From WTAW01 sp050115915 (lineage in GTDB: Bacteria > Acidobacteriota > Aminicenantia > Aminicenantales > Aminicenantaceae), in NCBI GenBank assembly GCA_050115915.1, contig JASFPP010000050.1, positions 1 through 20,038 on the forward strand: DNA of 20,038 nt, given 5' to 3'. Shown here one piece after another: positions 1-7,919 of this stretch (positions are counted from its first letter, which is position 1; the number at the start of each line of letters is the position of its first letter). The position numbers and the translations under genes are program-made. Under the pieces are notes generated by a model. The model was not told the DNA's origin. It searched no databases and saw only the letters and a program-made list of their open reading frames with translations.

Positions 1-725
1 CAAAACTCATGTACATGGACTCAGTCCAATACCATCCCACAGGATCCGTTTTTCCCGAACAGATCGCAGGCTTTCTCATTACCGAAAAGATCAGGGGTGC
101 GGGAGGACAGCCTCTCAATAAAGACGGAGAGTTATTTGTCTTTCCGAGAGAACCCCGAGATGTGGAAAGCTCAGCGTTTATCAGAGAATGCCTCGAACGA
201 AACAACGGGATTCAAACTCCCAGCGGGCGCGTGGGGATCTGGCTTGACTCACCTCTCATCGAGATGCTCCAAGGGGAAGGTTATATCAATAAACAGTTTC
301 CCGCCATGCATCGCCAATTTATTCGGTACGGGATCGATATCACAAAAGAACCGATGCTCGTGTATCCATCTCTTCACTATCAGAATGGCGGCATTGAAAT
401 CAACAAAAAAACCGAGACCAATATTCGCGGCCTTTTTGTGGCTGGTGAAGCTTCAGGTGGAGTGCATGGACGTAACCGACTCATGGGCAATTCCGTTCTC
501 GATTACAACGTTTTCGGACGCAGGGCTGGAAAACAGGCCGCCGAATACATCACCAAAGCCAAGATCGGTAAACTTACACTCGAACACATCGACAATTACG
601 AGAAAGAGATCAAAGCGGCACGGATAAAGACTGACAGAGTTGCCCCTATCCTGCTACCCTACTACACACCCGAGGCGGTTCGAGAGAGACAGCTCACAGC
701 TTGCTATGAAGGCACTTTGAGGTAA
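1..725 (+). CDS. Succinate dehydrogenase/fumarate reductase-type FAD flavoprotein, C-terminal part (5' end outside window)
   Basis: This is the C-terminal part of an FAD-dependent oxidoreductase of the SdhA/FrdA/L-aspartate oxidase family. The frame is open to the left edge (first full codon at base 3), so the start and the N-terminal Rossmann segment are missing. Family landmarks are visible: QYHPTG (substrate-binding His), TEKIRGAGG (the catalytic Arg of the capping domain), the LHYQNGG segment aligning with the HYxxGG His motif, and GLFVAGEASGG followed by HGRNRLMGNSVLDYNVFGRRAG, the closing FAD-binding stretch. Only about 60 residues follow that motif, far fewer than the roughly 150-residue helical C-terminal domain of classical SdhA. 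It is therefore more likely a short fumarate reductase-like or aspartate oxidase-like member than a standard SdhA. I find no SdhA-like continuation in another frame downstream, so frameshift truncation is not favoured. The family is certain; the exact substrate is not. Confidence 0.85.
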   Translation, partial: KLMYMDSVQYHPTGSVFPEQIAGFLITEKIRGAGGQPLNKDGELFVFPREPRDVESSAFIRECLERNNGIQTPSGRVGIWLDSPLIEMLQGEGYINKQFPAMHRQFIRYGIDITKEPMLVYPSLHYQNGGIEINKKTETNIRGLFVAGEASGGVHGRNRLMGNSVLDYNVFGRRAGKQAAEYITKAKIGKLTLEHIDNYEKEIKAARIKTDRVAPILLPYYTPEAVRERQLTACYEGTLR

Positions 726-815
726 AATCGAACTGTCGAAAACTCGTCATACAAACGACAAAAGGGCATCCGTTCACCAAGGAGGCCTTTATTTACCATA
801 TTTTCACTTCATACC

Positions 816-842
816 CCGACAAAATTAGAGAAACCTTGTCGG
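816..842. repeat. Perfect 7-bp inverted repeat upstream of the PilZ promoter
   Basis: CCGACAA at 816-822 and TTGTCGG at 836-842 form a perfect inverted repeat with a 13-nt spacer. It ends 20 bp before the -35 box of the PilZ gene. There is no U-run immediately after it, so it is a poor intrinsic terminator for the flavoprotein gene. It could be an operator for a dimeric regulator or a stabilising 3' hairpin. The function is inferred from position only. Confidence 0.4.
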
Positions 843-862
843 ATAATTCCAGAGGATTTATT

Positions 863-890
863 TTGACATTTATTGTGAATTTGATATATG
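863..890 (+). promoter_or_regulatory. Sigma70-type promoter with extended -10 for the PilZ gene
   Basis: A perfect TTGACA -35 box lies at 863-868. It is followed after 16 bp by TATATG (885-890), which carries a TGn extension (TG at 882-883). The predicted start near 897 would give a leader of about 50 nt ending in GGAGGAGG (933-940), 6 nt before the PilZ ATG. The boxes are seen directly; promoter activity is inferred. Confidence 0.6.
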
Positions 891-946
891 CTATCTACCG
901 AAATACGTGTACATTCGACCCCAGATAGCAACGGAGGAGGAACTTC

Positions 947-1390
947 ATGGAGTACACAGGGATTGAAAGGCGAACTTGTATTCGGTTTGAAATTCCAGGA
1001 GCTACATTAAGTTATAAAAAGGACAAAGCCCTGCTCCCAGATGCAAAATATGGAGAGGAGTTCTGTCCGATTCTGGATATCAGTCGTGGAGGGCTGCGTT
1101 TTCTCACACAAGAAAACCTCAAGATAAACAGCAATGTGACTCTCAAAATTTCCCTCCCCGGAGAAAGAGTTCCCCTCGTTATGAAAGGCCAGGTCAGGTG
1201 GTCGGCGATCAATGCCGGTAAAAGTTATAAATACCAGGTCGGAGTTCAATTCAATCCCTACGGAGAAAAGAAGGGCCAGAATTACCCGGGCGCTCTAGTC
1301 AAGATCATCGCTCTCGAACAGAAATTTGCACCCGCAGAGAAGTCGGATACGGAGCCGGATAAGGGAGATTTCGAGATCGACACCGAATAA
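947..1390 (+). CDS. PilZ domain protein (probable cyclic di-GMP receptor)
   Basis: This 147-residue soluble protein consists of one PilZ domain and an acidic tail. Both c-di-GMP-binding motifs are present: RxxxR at R9-R13 (within ERRTCIRFE) and DxSxxG at residues 44-49 (DISRGG). The later VGVQF strand near residue 100 closes the PilZ beta-barrel. No second effector domain is attached, so it probably acts as a stand-alone adaptor binding a partner protein when c-di-GMP is high. The last 25 or so residues are rich in Asp, Glu and Lys and look disordered. The ATG start is well supported by GGAGGAGG 6 nt upstream and a promoter in front. It seems monocistronic: an unrelated flavoprotein gene precedes it and the next intact gene (glyS) converges on it. 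The partner, and whether it acts in motility, exopolysaccharide or another pathway, cannot be told from the sequence. Confidence 0.88.
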   Translation: MEYTGIERRTCIRFEIPGATLSYKKDKALLPDAKYGEEFCPILDISRGGLRFLTQENLKINSNVTLKISLPGERVPLVMKGQVRWSAINAGKSYKYQVGVQFNPYGEKKGQNYPGALVKIIALEQKFAPAEKSDTEPDKGDFEIDTE

Positions 1391-1391
1391 C

Positions 1392-1617
1392 TCATTCTGA
1401 ATTATTCGTAAAATCTGCCGCCAACCCAATTCCAAAAAAGCTCTCTTTTATATTGTCGACATCTTTTACTCTACGGGCGCCGACCCAACCTAATCCACCA
1501 ATCTCACAGCATCGGCTTCGTTGTAGCCCCTTCGAAATAGTCTACGACATCTTCAGGGGCTATAATTTCAACCTTTTTGAACGGATGAGGTGGGTTGGAG
1601 GTGGTGCGGGTTGGCAT
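1392..1617 (-). pseudogene. Possible decayed gene fragments between glyS and the PilZ gene
   Basis: This gap has no intact gene, but on the minus strand it reads like protein in successive frames. An ATG-initiated frame (1617 down to 1504, 37 residues) contains KKVEIIAPEDVVDYFEG and then stops. A second frame, open from 1541 to a TGA at 1392-1394, contains GGLGWVGARRVKDVDNIKES followed by a hydrophobic FFGIGLAADF stretch. The third frame overlaps with GYNEADAVRLVD before a stop. No start has a ribosome-binding site. The pattern fits a frameshifted relic of a gene that lay just downstream of glyS, though chance cannot be excluded in so short a region. I do not recognise the family. An 8-bp inverted repeat (TAGCCCCT 1524-1531 / AGGGGCTA 1555-1562) also lies here. 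Confidence 0.3.
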
Positions 1618-1630
1618 CAGTTCGTGAAGG

Positions 1631-1657
1631 ATTTAAAAGCAGGCAGGTATTCCTGCG
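1631..1657 (-). terminator. Weak hairpin after glyS
   Basis: Read on the minus strand, the sequence directly after the glyS stop forms GCAGG-aata-CCTGC (bases 1656-1652 and 1647-1643), then CTGC and TTTT. The 5-bp stem, 4-nt loop and short, offset U-run make it a marginal intrinsic terminator. Its position at the end of the long glycine operon is the main support. Confidence 0.3.
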
Positions 1658-1666
1658 CTCCTGAGT

Positions 1667-3733
1667 TTAATCGGAGACAACTATTTTGGAATAGTCGGCG
1701 ATTTGGTTGAGAAGTCTGCTGATGGCCTGAAGAAGAGCTAACCGGTTCCGTCTGAGTCTTTGATCATCTGTCATGACCAACACATGATCAAAAAACGTGT
1801 TGGTTGATGACCTGATTCGGAAGATCATTCTCTGCGCTTTCGTGAAGTCTCCCTGGGCGATCATATCCTGCGTATTTTCACGAATAATGGTAAATGTTGT
1901 GTACAGTTCACGCTCTTCTTTCTCGAAAAGCAACTCAGAGTTGATCTTGTATTTTTGAGCCTGATCTCGGAGGATATTGTTAACGCGTTTAGCGATGAGG
2001 ATCATCGGCTCAAAATGCGGACTCTCTTTGAGGTTATCTAACGCTTTAAGCCTGAGATATGTGTAGTAGATGTTGTCTATCCCTGGACTGATGGCGGCTT
2101 TGACAAGGTCATACCGGAATCCATGGTTCTCGAATATGTACTGGAGACGCCCGTTAAAAAACTCGAAGCAGCGTTTTTTGATGTCCTCCCTGTCCTTCTC
2201 AAAAACTTCACCATAGCCGGCTATCACCTTATCCACTAGACGTGCAAAGGAAATACTGATCTTTTTTTCCAGGATAATCTTACAGATTCCTTGAGCATTT
2301 CTTCTCAGGCCGAAGGGATCCTTCGAGCCGCTGACTTCCATGCCGATACCGATCGCCCCTATGATCGAATCCAGTTTATCCGCAATGGAAAGGATCGCTC
2401 CATTGAACGATGAGGGGACAGCCCCATCCAGGCTTATGGGCTGGTAGTGTTCATAGATCGCGTTCCACACATTTGCCAAGTAGCCTTCCTCCCGGGCGTA
2501 TAATCCCCCAATCTGTCCCTGGAGTGAAGGGAACTCTCGCACCATTTCCGTCAACAGGTCGACCTTACAAAGTTCCGCCGCTTCTCCTATCGGTTTTTTT
2601 TCTTCTTTAGCTTCCAGCTTATTCGCGAGATAAACAGCGATTTTCTTCAGCCGCTGGGTTTTATCCTCATAGCTCCCCAATTTCTCCTGATAGATCACGC
2701 GATCCAGTGCCCCCGCCTTCTCCCGGAGTTTGACCTTCAAATCCTGTTCCCAAAAAAACTTGGCATCCTCTAAACGTGCCCTGAGCACTCTCTGGTTTCC
2801 TGTTTGGATGAGGGCTTTCGAATCTGCCGGAACATCGGCCACACCTATAAAATAGGGCAATTGCTTTTTACCTCTGACAACCGAGAAAAGATTCTGACCG
2901 GACTTCATAGCCGTGCTCAGCACTTCGAGTGGCAATTTGAGATATTCTTCGGGAAATTGCCCCAATATCACATGGGGCGACTCAACATCAAAAGACAGCT
3001 TATCCAGGAGATCTTCATCCGGATACATTTTTGCACTGAGTGACTGCAGTTTTTTTTCGGCCTGCTTCAAGATCATTTTTTTCCGCTTCTCTTGATCCAC
3101 AACAACATGATGCTCGGCTAAAGCCTTTCTGTATTCGTCGAAGGTCTTGGGCCTGATCTTTTGCGGAGAGAAGATCTTATGGCCTGTTGTCAAACCTGAG
3201 GACGTGACATCACCCACTTGAAAAATGAGAGGCTGCCCCCCAAAAATGCACAAAATGTTCTGGATCGGGCGCGAGAACCTTAAAGAACTCTCTGCCCATC
3301 TCATCATCTTGGGAAACGAGAGCGAGGGAATGAGCTTGGGAAGAGTCTCGATTAATATTTCTGCAGTGGGAGCCCCTTTGATGATTTTTCTCGCTCCGGC
3401 ATACTCACCTCTTTCTGTCTTGAGTACGACCAATTTATCGACGTCGAGACCATGTTTCTTGGCGAATCCAACAGCAGCCGGTCTGGGAACTCCCTGCTCA
3501 TCAAAGGCTACTGTTTTCGGAGGGCCGATAATATCTTCGCTGTGGTCTTTCTGTTTGGGCGCAAAGTTGCCGACAACCACAAACCTGCGACAGGTGCCAT
3601 AACACTTCAGCCGGGAATAAGTGATGTTCGAGGAGCGCAGAGTTTCTGTTAAACGCTCCTCAAGTTGTCGAAGCCCAGCTTGGATATGGGATGAGGGCAT
3701 CTCTTCGGTCTTGATCTCCAGTAAAAATTCCAT
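1667..3733 (-). CDS. glyS: Glycyl-tRNA synthetase beta subunit
   Basis: This is the beta subunit of the bacterial alpha2beta2 glycyl-tRNA synthetase. It carries the tRNA-recognition and HD-like domains, while the alpha subunit carries the catalytic core. The 688-residue length is normal. The N-terminus MEFLLEIKTEEMPSSHI matches the family start (LLEIGTEELP-like). The segment LSIADKLDSIIGAIGIGMEV, followed by SGSKDPFGLRRNAQGICKII, is the conserved HD-like core, and FFDHVLVMTDDQRLRRNRL near the end belongs to the anticodon-binding region. I place the start at the ATG at 3731-3733, which shares one base with the glyQ stop (TGATG), a classic translational-coupling arrangement. A TTG one codon upstream is possible but gives a less typical N-terminus. 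It is the last gene of the gcv-glyQS operon. Confidence 0.96.
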   Translation of the reverse strand: MEFLLEIKTEEMPSSHIQAGLRQLEERLTETLRSSNITYSRLKCYGTCRRFVVVGNFAPKQKDHSEDIIGPPKTVAFDEQGVPRPAAVGFAKKHGLDVDKLVVLKTERGEYAGARKIIKGAPTAEILIETLPKLIPSLSFPKMMRWAESSLRFSRPIQNILCIFGGQPLIFQVGDVTSSGLTTGHKIFSPQKIRPKTFDEYRKALAEHHVVVDQEKRKKMILKQAEKKLQSLSAKMYPDEDLLDKLSFDVESPHVILGQFPEEYLKLPLEVLSTAMKSGQNLFSVVRGKKQLPYFIGVADVPADSKALIQTGNQRVLRARLEDAKFFWEQDLKVKLREKAGALDRVIYQEKLGSYEDKTQRLKKIAVYLANKLEAKEEKKPIGEAAELCKVDLLTEMVREFPSLQGQIGGLYAREEGYLANVWNAIYEHYQPISLDGAVPSSFNGAILSIADKLDSIIGAIGIGMEVSGSKDPFGLRRNAQGICKIILEKKISISFARLVDKVIAGYGEVFEKDREDIKKRCFEFFNGRLQYIFENHGFRYDLVKAAISPGIDNIYYTYLRLKALDNLKESPHFEPMILIAKRVNNILRDQAQKYKINSELLFEKEERELYTTFTIIRENTQDMIAQGDFTKAQRMIFRIRSSTNTFFDHVLVMTDDQRLRRNRLALLQAISRLLNQIADYSKIVVSD

Positions 3734-4581
3734 CAAGGCAATTCTCCGCGCGATGTGTAATGTTGTGCGATCGCATTGACAAGGATCCGTATTTGGGAGA
3801 TCATCTTGACCCTTTCGGTTACGCTGATGGCTCCTCGGGAATCCAGGAGATTAAAGAAATGAGAACACTTCAGACAGATATCGTAGGCCGGGAGAAGCAG
3901 GTCCTTTTCGATCAATTTTTGCCCCTCTTTTACGTTCATGTCGAACGATTTTTTTAAGAGTTTTACATCCGCCCGATTGAAGTTATACTCTGAAAACTCC
4001 TTCTCCTCGACGAACCGCAGATCCCTATAGGTCACGTCGTCAGACCAATTCAGGTCATAGAGATTATCTTTTCCCTCCAGGAACATTTCCAAGCGTTCCA
4101 GTCCGTATGTGATCTCCACTGGAACCGGAAATGTATCGATCCCTCCGGCCTGTTGGAAATATGTGAACTGTGTGATCTCCAATCCATCCAGCAAGACCTG
4201 CCACCCGACTCCCCAGGCGCCGATCGTGGGGGATTCCCAATTGTCCTCATCGAACCGCAGGTCATGATCCTTGAGAGATATACCCAAAGAAACCAAGCTC
4301 TTTAGATACAGATCTTGGATATTTGCGGGCGACGGTTTCATGATGACCTGATACTGGAAATGTTTTTGAACACGATGAGGATTTAATCCATACCTTCCAT
4401 CGGTAGGCCTCCGTGAGGGCTGTACATACGCCACTTTCCAAGGTCTCTTATCCAGAACTCTAAAAAAGGTGTCTGGCGTCATTGTCCCCGCTCCCACTTC
4501 AAGGTCATAGGATTGGGCCAAATAGCAGCCTTGGGACGCCCAGAATTTCTGGAGGTCCATGATGAGCTTTTGGATAGACAT
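3733..4581 (-). CDS. glyQ: Glycyl-tRNA synthetase alpha subunit
   Basis: This is the catalytic alpha subunit of heterotetrameric glycyl-tRNA synthetase, a class II enzyme that activates glycine with ATP and, with GlyS, charges tRNA-Gly. The 282 residues are nearly the full usual length. Conserved blocks include GCYLAQSYDLEVGAGTMTP (residues 18-36), AYVQPSRRPTDGRYG (51-65, motif 2 region), DNWESPTIGAWGVGWQVLLD, ITQFTYFQQAGG and ITYGLERLEMF (motif 3). The late segment FNLLDSRGAISVTER is also diagnostic. It starts 43 nt after the gcvPB stop with only a weak Shine-Dalgarno match (GAGTGA). The short gap suggests cotranscription with the glycine cleavage genes. No T-box leader is present in the gap. 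Confidence 0.97.
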   Translation of the reverse strand: MSIQKLIMDLQKFWASQGCYLAQSYDLEVGAGTMTPDTFFRVLDKRPWKVAYVQPSRRPTDGRYGLNPHRVQKHFQYQVIMKPSPANIQDLYLKSLVSLGISLKDHDLRFDEDNWESPTIGAWGVGWQVLLDGLEITQFTYFQQAGGIDTFPVPVEITYGLERLEMFLEGKDNLYDLNWSDDVTYRDLRFVEEKEFSEYNFNRADVKLLKKSFDMNVKEGQKLIEKDLLLPAYDICLKCSHFFNLLDSRGAISVTERVKMISQIRILVNAIAQHYTSRGELP

Positions 4582-4624
4582 TATTCACTCGACAGGATTG
4601 ATCGTTCGCTTGGACATCGGTCCT

Positions 4625-6094
4625 CTATTTATTTTCCATCAGATCGCTTTTTTGAGGCCTCCAGCGCAGGATGGGATTCCTCGCAGCCTGAGTTTCATTC
4701 AGCCGGCGGATATACGCACTATGAGGGGCCTGCTTTAGTAGCTCCGGGTTATCCCGAGCCTCCCTGGCGATCTGTTTCATGGCCTCGATGAATTGGTCCA
4801 GATCACGTCTACTCTCCGTCTCAGTGGGCTCGATCATCAAAGCCCCTGCGACGATCAGGGGAAAGGACATCGTTGGGGGATGTACCCCAAAATCGATCAG
4901 TCTTTTCGCGATATCAATATTCTGCACACCGTGTTCTTTTTGGAATTTGTCCGATAAAACGCACTCGTGCAGTGTGGGGGTTTTGTACTTGAGGTGATAC
5001 TCCTCTTCTAGGCTTTTCCGTATATAGTTCGCATTCAGTACAGCGATCTCCGAGACTTCTCTCAAGCCATCGGGGCCTAAGGAGAGGATATAGGCTAGCG
5101 CTTTGACGATGACTAAAAAATTTCCATAAAAGCTACGGATTCTTCCAATGCTCTTGGGCCTGTCGAAATCGCTATAGAGAGTATCTCCCCTTCTCTCGAT
5201 GATCGGGACAGGCAGAAAGGGCTCCAAGATTTTTTTCACGCCCACAGGTCCTGCTCCGGGACCTCCTCCTCCGTGGGGAGTTGAGAATGTTTTGTGTAAA
5301 TTGATGTGCATCACGTCCACTCCCATGTCCCCAGGACGGCATTCTCCGACAAGAGCGTTCATGTTGGCTCCATCCATGTACACAAGGCCTCCCTTGTTAT
5401 GAACGATCTCACAGATCTTCTTGATGTCGGATTCAAAAACACCCAAAGTATTAGGGTTCGTGATCATCAGTGCAGCCACGTCATTCGTCATGACCCGGGC
5501 GAGGTCATCAACATCCACTGTGCCGCTCTCGTTGGATTTGATCTCTTGCACCCGGTAACCGCAAAAATGGGCGCTGGATGGATTCGTCCCGTGCGCTGAA
5601 TCAGGGATCAGAACGACATTTCTCGGATCTCCTCTATCCTCAAGGCATGCCCGGATCAACATCATCCCGACGAGCTCTCCCTGGGCTCCCGCCGAGGGCT
5701 GCAGAGTGAAAGAATCCATACCCGCAATTTCGCACAGACATTCCTCTGCCGTTTTTATGATCTCCAAGCTTCCCTGAACGAGCTCCTGGGGTGCAAAAGG
5801 ATGCATGTTCGCTAATCCGGGGAGCGACGCGATTTTCTCGTTGACCTTCGGATTGTACTTCATCGTACACGAACCGAGGGGGTAGAGACACACATCTATG
5901 CAGAAATTGGCCCGCGAAAGGCGCGTAAAATGTCGGACGACTTCGATCTCGGCAACTTGTGGAAAACCTTCCACCTCCTCTCGCGTGCGTACATTCGCTA
6001 GGGCGGCCTTGTTTTCAGGCACGTCAAGTGCGGGCAACCGGTAGGCTTTTTTCCCCTGATCGCTCATCTCAAATATTAAACGTTCTCTTATCAT
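4625..6094 (-). CDS. gcvPB: Glycine dehydrogenase (decarboxylating), subunit 2 of the P-protein
   Basis: This is the C-terminal-type subunit of a split glycine cleavage P-protein. With GcvPA it forms a PLP enzyme that decarboxylates glycine and passes the aminomethyl group to lipoyl-GcvH. The PLP lysine is K268, in HINLHKTFSTPHGGGGPG. Other family blocks are CLYPLGSCTMKYNPKVNEK (about 69-87), the LQPSAGAQGE segment near 131-140, IPDSAHGTNPSSAHFCGY (about 163-180) and MDGANMNALVG. At 489 residues it is normal for a separate subunit 2. The start at 6094 gives MIRERLIFEM, matching the usual LIFE-type N-terminus of GcvPB. An internal ATG at codon 10 would remove that block. The ribosome-binding site is weak (GAGAG). 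It begins 39 nt after the gcvPA stop. Confidence 0.96.
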   Translation of the reverse strand: MIRERLIFEMSDQGKKAYRLPALDVPENKAALANVRTREEVEGFPQVAEIEVVRHFTRLSRANFCIDVCLYPLGSCTMKYNPKVNEKIASLPGLANMHPFAPQELVQGSLEIIKTAEECLCEIAGMDSFTLQPSAGAQGELVGMMLIRACLEDRGDPRNVVLIPDSAHGTNPSSAHFCGYRVQEIKSNESGTVDVDDLARVMTNDVAALMITNPNTLGVFESDIKKICEIVHNKGGLVYMDGANMNALVGECRPGDMGVDVMHINLHKTFSTPHGGGGPGAGPVGVKKILEPFLPVPIIERRGDTLYSDFDRPKSIGRIRSFYGNFLVIVKALAYILSLGPDGLREVSEIAVLNANYIRKSLEEEYHLKYKTPTLHECVLSDKFQKEHGVQNIDIAKRLIDFGVHPPTMSFPLIVAGALMIEPTETESRRDLDQFIEAMKQIAREARDNPELLKQAPHSAYIRRLNETQAARNPILRWRPQKSDLMENK

Positions 6095-6133
6095 GAGTCT
6101 CTCGCATGTGTAGGTCCCGTTGGGGAACAGGCT

Positions 6134-7477
6134 TTACATGGCCTCCTCTATTTCATCGACTAATCGGTCGATTATATCTTTGGTGTGTATCTCCGTCACG
6201 CAAAAAAGAGCACAGTTTTTCAAATCCGGAAAAAACGGGCCCAGGTCCAGCCCTCCGATGATGCCTTTATCCAGCAGAGATCGGTTGACCGAAGCGGAGG
6301 CTTTCCCGAAATCTAAAACAAATTCATTAAAAACAGCCCCGCCGAACATTCTTCGGACACCAGCAATGGCGCAACATTTTTCCAGTGCATAGTTGGCTTT
6401 CTGGATGTTCTGGAACGCCAGCTCCCTGATGCCCTCTTTTCCCAAGGTCTCTAGAAAAACGGTGGCTCTCAGGGCGCATAAAGCCTGGTTCGTGCAGATA
6501 TTGGATGTGGCCCTTTCCCTCCTGATGTGCTGTTCTCTCGTAGTCAATGTCAGGACATATCCTCGCTGACCCTCGACGTCCACTGTCTCTCCGGCGATTC
6601 GGCCGGGAAACTGACGGATGAATTCCTTCTTACATGCCATAAATCCCAAGTAGGGGCCTCCATAACTCAGAGGGATCCCGAAAGATTGGGCTTCTCCGGT
6701 GACGATATCAGCCCCCAGGTTACCCGGAGCTTCCAGAAGACCGAGAGAAACAGGCTCCGATATGACAACGACGGATAGCGCGCCATTTTTATGGGCAATT
6801 CCCGAGATTCTCTCGATATCCTCGATCACTCCGAAAAAGTTGGGAGATTGGGCGATGATGGCGGATGTCCGCTCATCCATTTTTCGTTCGAGCTCATCCA
6901 TATCCACGGCCCCATCTTCCGCATAGCGGATGTCTTCCACATGAATCCCCAGATTTTTGGTGTAGGTGTCGATTACTTCTCTGTATTGGGGATGAAAGGC
7001 ACCCGCCAACAGAACTTTCGGCTGGCCTTTGAGCCTGTGAGCCATCAGAACGGCTTCTGCGGCTCCCGAGGCTCCTTCATACAGAGACGCATTCGCGATT
7101 TCCATACCGGTCAACTGGCAGATCAGTGTCTGGAACTCATAAATGATCTGAAGAGTGCCCTGGCTCACTTCTGCCTGATACGGCGTATAAGGGCTGATGA
7201 ATTCCCCCCGGCTACTCAGATAATCGACCAGGGAAGGAATGATGTGAGGATACGCACCACCCCCCAGAAAAGAAAGAAAATCACTCCCCGTATTTTTCCC
7301 AGCAAGAATTTCAAAATGGGAAATAAGCTCCGATTCTGTTTTCGACCCGGGAATGTTTAGGTCTTCTTTTAATTTTATATCTTTAGGTATTGTGAGAAAA
7401 AGCTCGTCGATCGAAGAGATTCCGATCCTTTTGAGCATTTCCCTCTTATCCTTATCACTCAGCGATATATAACTCAT
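6134..7477 (-). CDS. gcvPA: Glycine dehydrogenase (decarboxylating), subunit 1 of the P-protein
   Basis: This is the N-terminal-type subunit of the split P-protein, the partner of GcvPB. The 447 residues match the usual size of about 440-450. Diagnostic segments are FLGGGAYPHIIPSLVDYL (about 70-87), FISPYTPYQAEVSQGTLQI (about 93-111), the following FQTLICQLTGM, NASLYEGASGAAEAVLMAHR, and TREQHIRRERATSNICTNQ towards the C-terminus. It lacks the PLP lysine, as expected because that residue is supplied by subunit 2. The ATG start has an AGGAAGG Shine-Dalgarno about 8 nt upstream. It follows gcvH by 43 nt. Split gcvPA/gcvPB genes occur in Firmicutes, Thermotogae, archaea and several deep bacterial lineages, in contrast to the fused GcvP of enterobacteria. 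Confidence 0.96.
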   Translation of the reverse strand: MSYISLSDKDKREMLKRIGISSIDELFLTIPKDIKLKEDLNIPGSKTESELISHFEILAGKNTGSDFLSFLGGGAYPHIIPSLVDYLSSRGEFISPYTPYQAEVSQGTLQIIYEFQTLICQLTGMEIANASLYEGASGAAEAVLMAHRLKGQPKVLLAGAFHPQYREVIDTYTKNLGIHVEDIRYAEDGAVDMDELERKMDERTSAIIAQSPNFFGVIEDIERISGIAHKNGALSVVVISEPVSLGLLEAPGNLGADIVTGEAQSFGIPLSYGGPYLGFMACKKEFIRQFPGRIAGETVDVEGQRGYVLTLTTREQHIRRERATSNICTNQALCALRATVFLETLGKEGIRELAFQNIQKANYALEKCCAIAGVRRMFGGAVFNEFVLDFGKASASVNRSLLDKGIIGGLDLGPFFPDLKNCALFCVTEIHTKDIIDRLVDEIEEAM

Positions 7478-7520
7478 GTCTTAAACCTTCCTGTCATAAT
7501 GATGGATATTTCCGGGATTT

Positions 7521-7907
7521 TTAGTCTTCCAATCCCTCCAAATATTTCTCATATTCGGTGACAGACATCAATTTTTCGACCTCGGAACCATCTTTCAACT
7601 TCAACCGAACGATCCATCCATTCCCATGAGGATCTTCATTCACCATCTCTGGAGACTCATCCAGATCTTCGTTGATGGCAACCACCTCGCCGGAAATCGG
7701 AGAATAAATATCGGAAACAGCTTTGACAGATTCGATAACACCGAGGGATTGATGGAACTCAAAAGTTGCGCCGATCTCAGGCAATTCCACATAGACCACA
7801 TCTCCCAGTTGTTTCTGGGCAAAGTCTGTGATTCCCACAACGGCTTCATCATTCTCAATCTTGATCCACTCATGATCTTTGGTGTAGTAATACTCCTCAG
7901 GATACAT
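7521..7907 (-). CDS. gcvH: Glycine cleavage system H protein (lipoyl carrier)
   Basis: This is the lipoylated carrier that accepts the aminomethyl group from the P-protein and presents it to the T and L proteins. The 128 residues are the normal length. The lipoylation site is K62 in GVIESVKAVSDIYSPISGEV, and the YYTKDHEWIKIE opening is typical. I chose the ATG at 7905-7907. A GTG 15 nt upstream is in frame, but the AGGAGGAGA Shine-Dalgarno lies between the two and can only serve the ATG. The gap to the upstream gcvT gene is 135 nt, much longer than the other gaps in this operon. The required dihydrolipoyl dehydrogenase (L protein) and lipoate-attachment enzymes are not in the window. Confidence 0.96.
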   Translation of the reverse strand: MYPEEYYYTKDHEWIKIENDEAVVGITDFAQKQLGDVVYVELPEIGATFEFHQSLGVIESVKAVSDIYSPISGEVVAINEDLDESPEMVNEDPHGNGWIVRLKLKDGSEVEKLMSVTEYEKYLEGLED

Positions 7908-7910
7908 TTC

Positions 7911-7919
7911 TCTCCTCCT
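7911..7919 (-). promoter_or_regulatory. Strong Shine-Dalgarno that fixes the gcvH start
   Basis: AGGAGGAGA on the minus strand, with AGGAGG ending 6 nt before the ATG at 7907, is the best ribosome-binding site in the operon. Because it lies inside the five-codon extension from an upstream GTG (7920-7922), it argues against that GTG as the start. Confidence 0.75.

Noticed and set aside
1453..1710. Plus-strand open frame of 85 codons in the glyS/PilZ gap
   Set aside because: It begins with TTG, has no ribosome-binding site, overlaps the end of glyS, and its sequence is less protein-like than the minus-strand frames in the same region.
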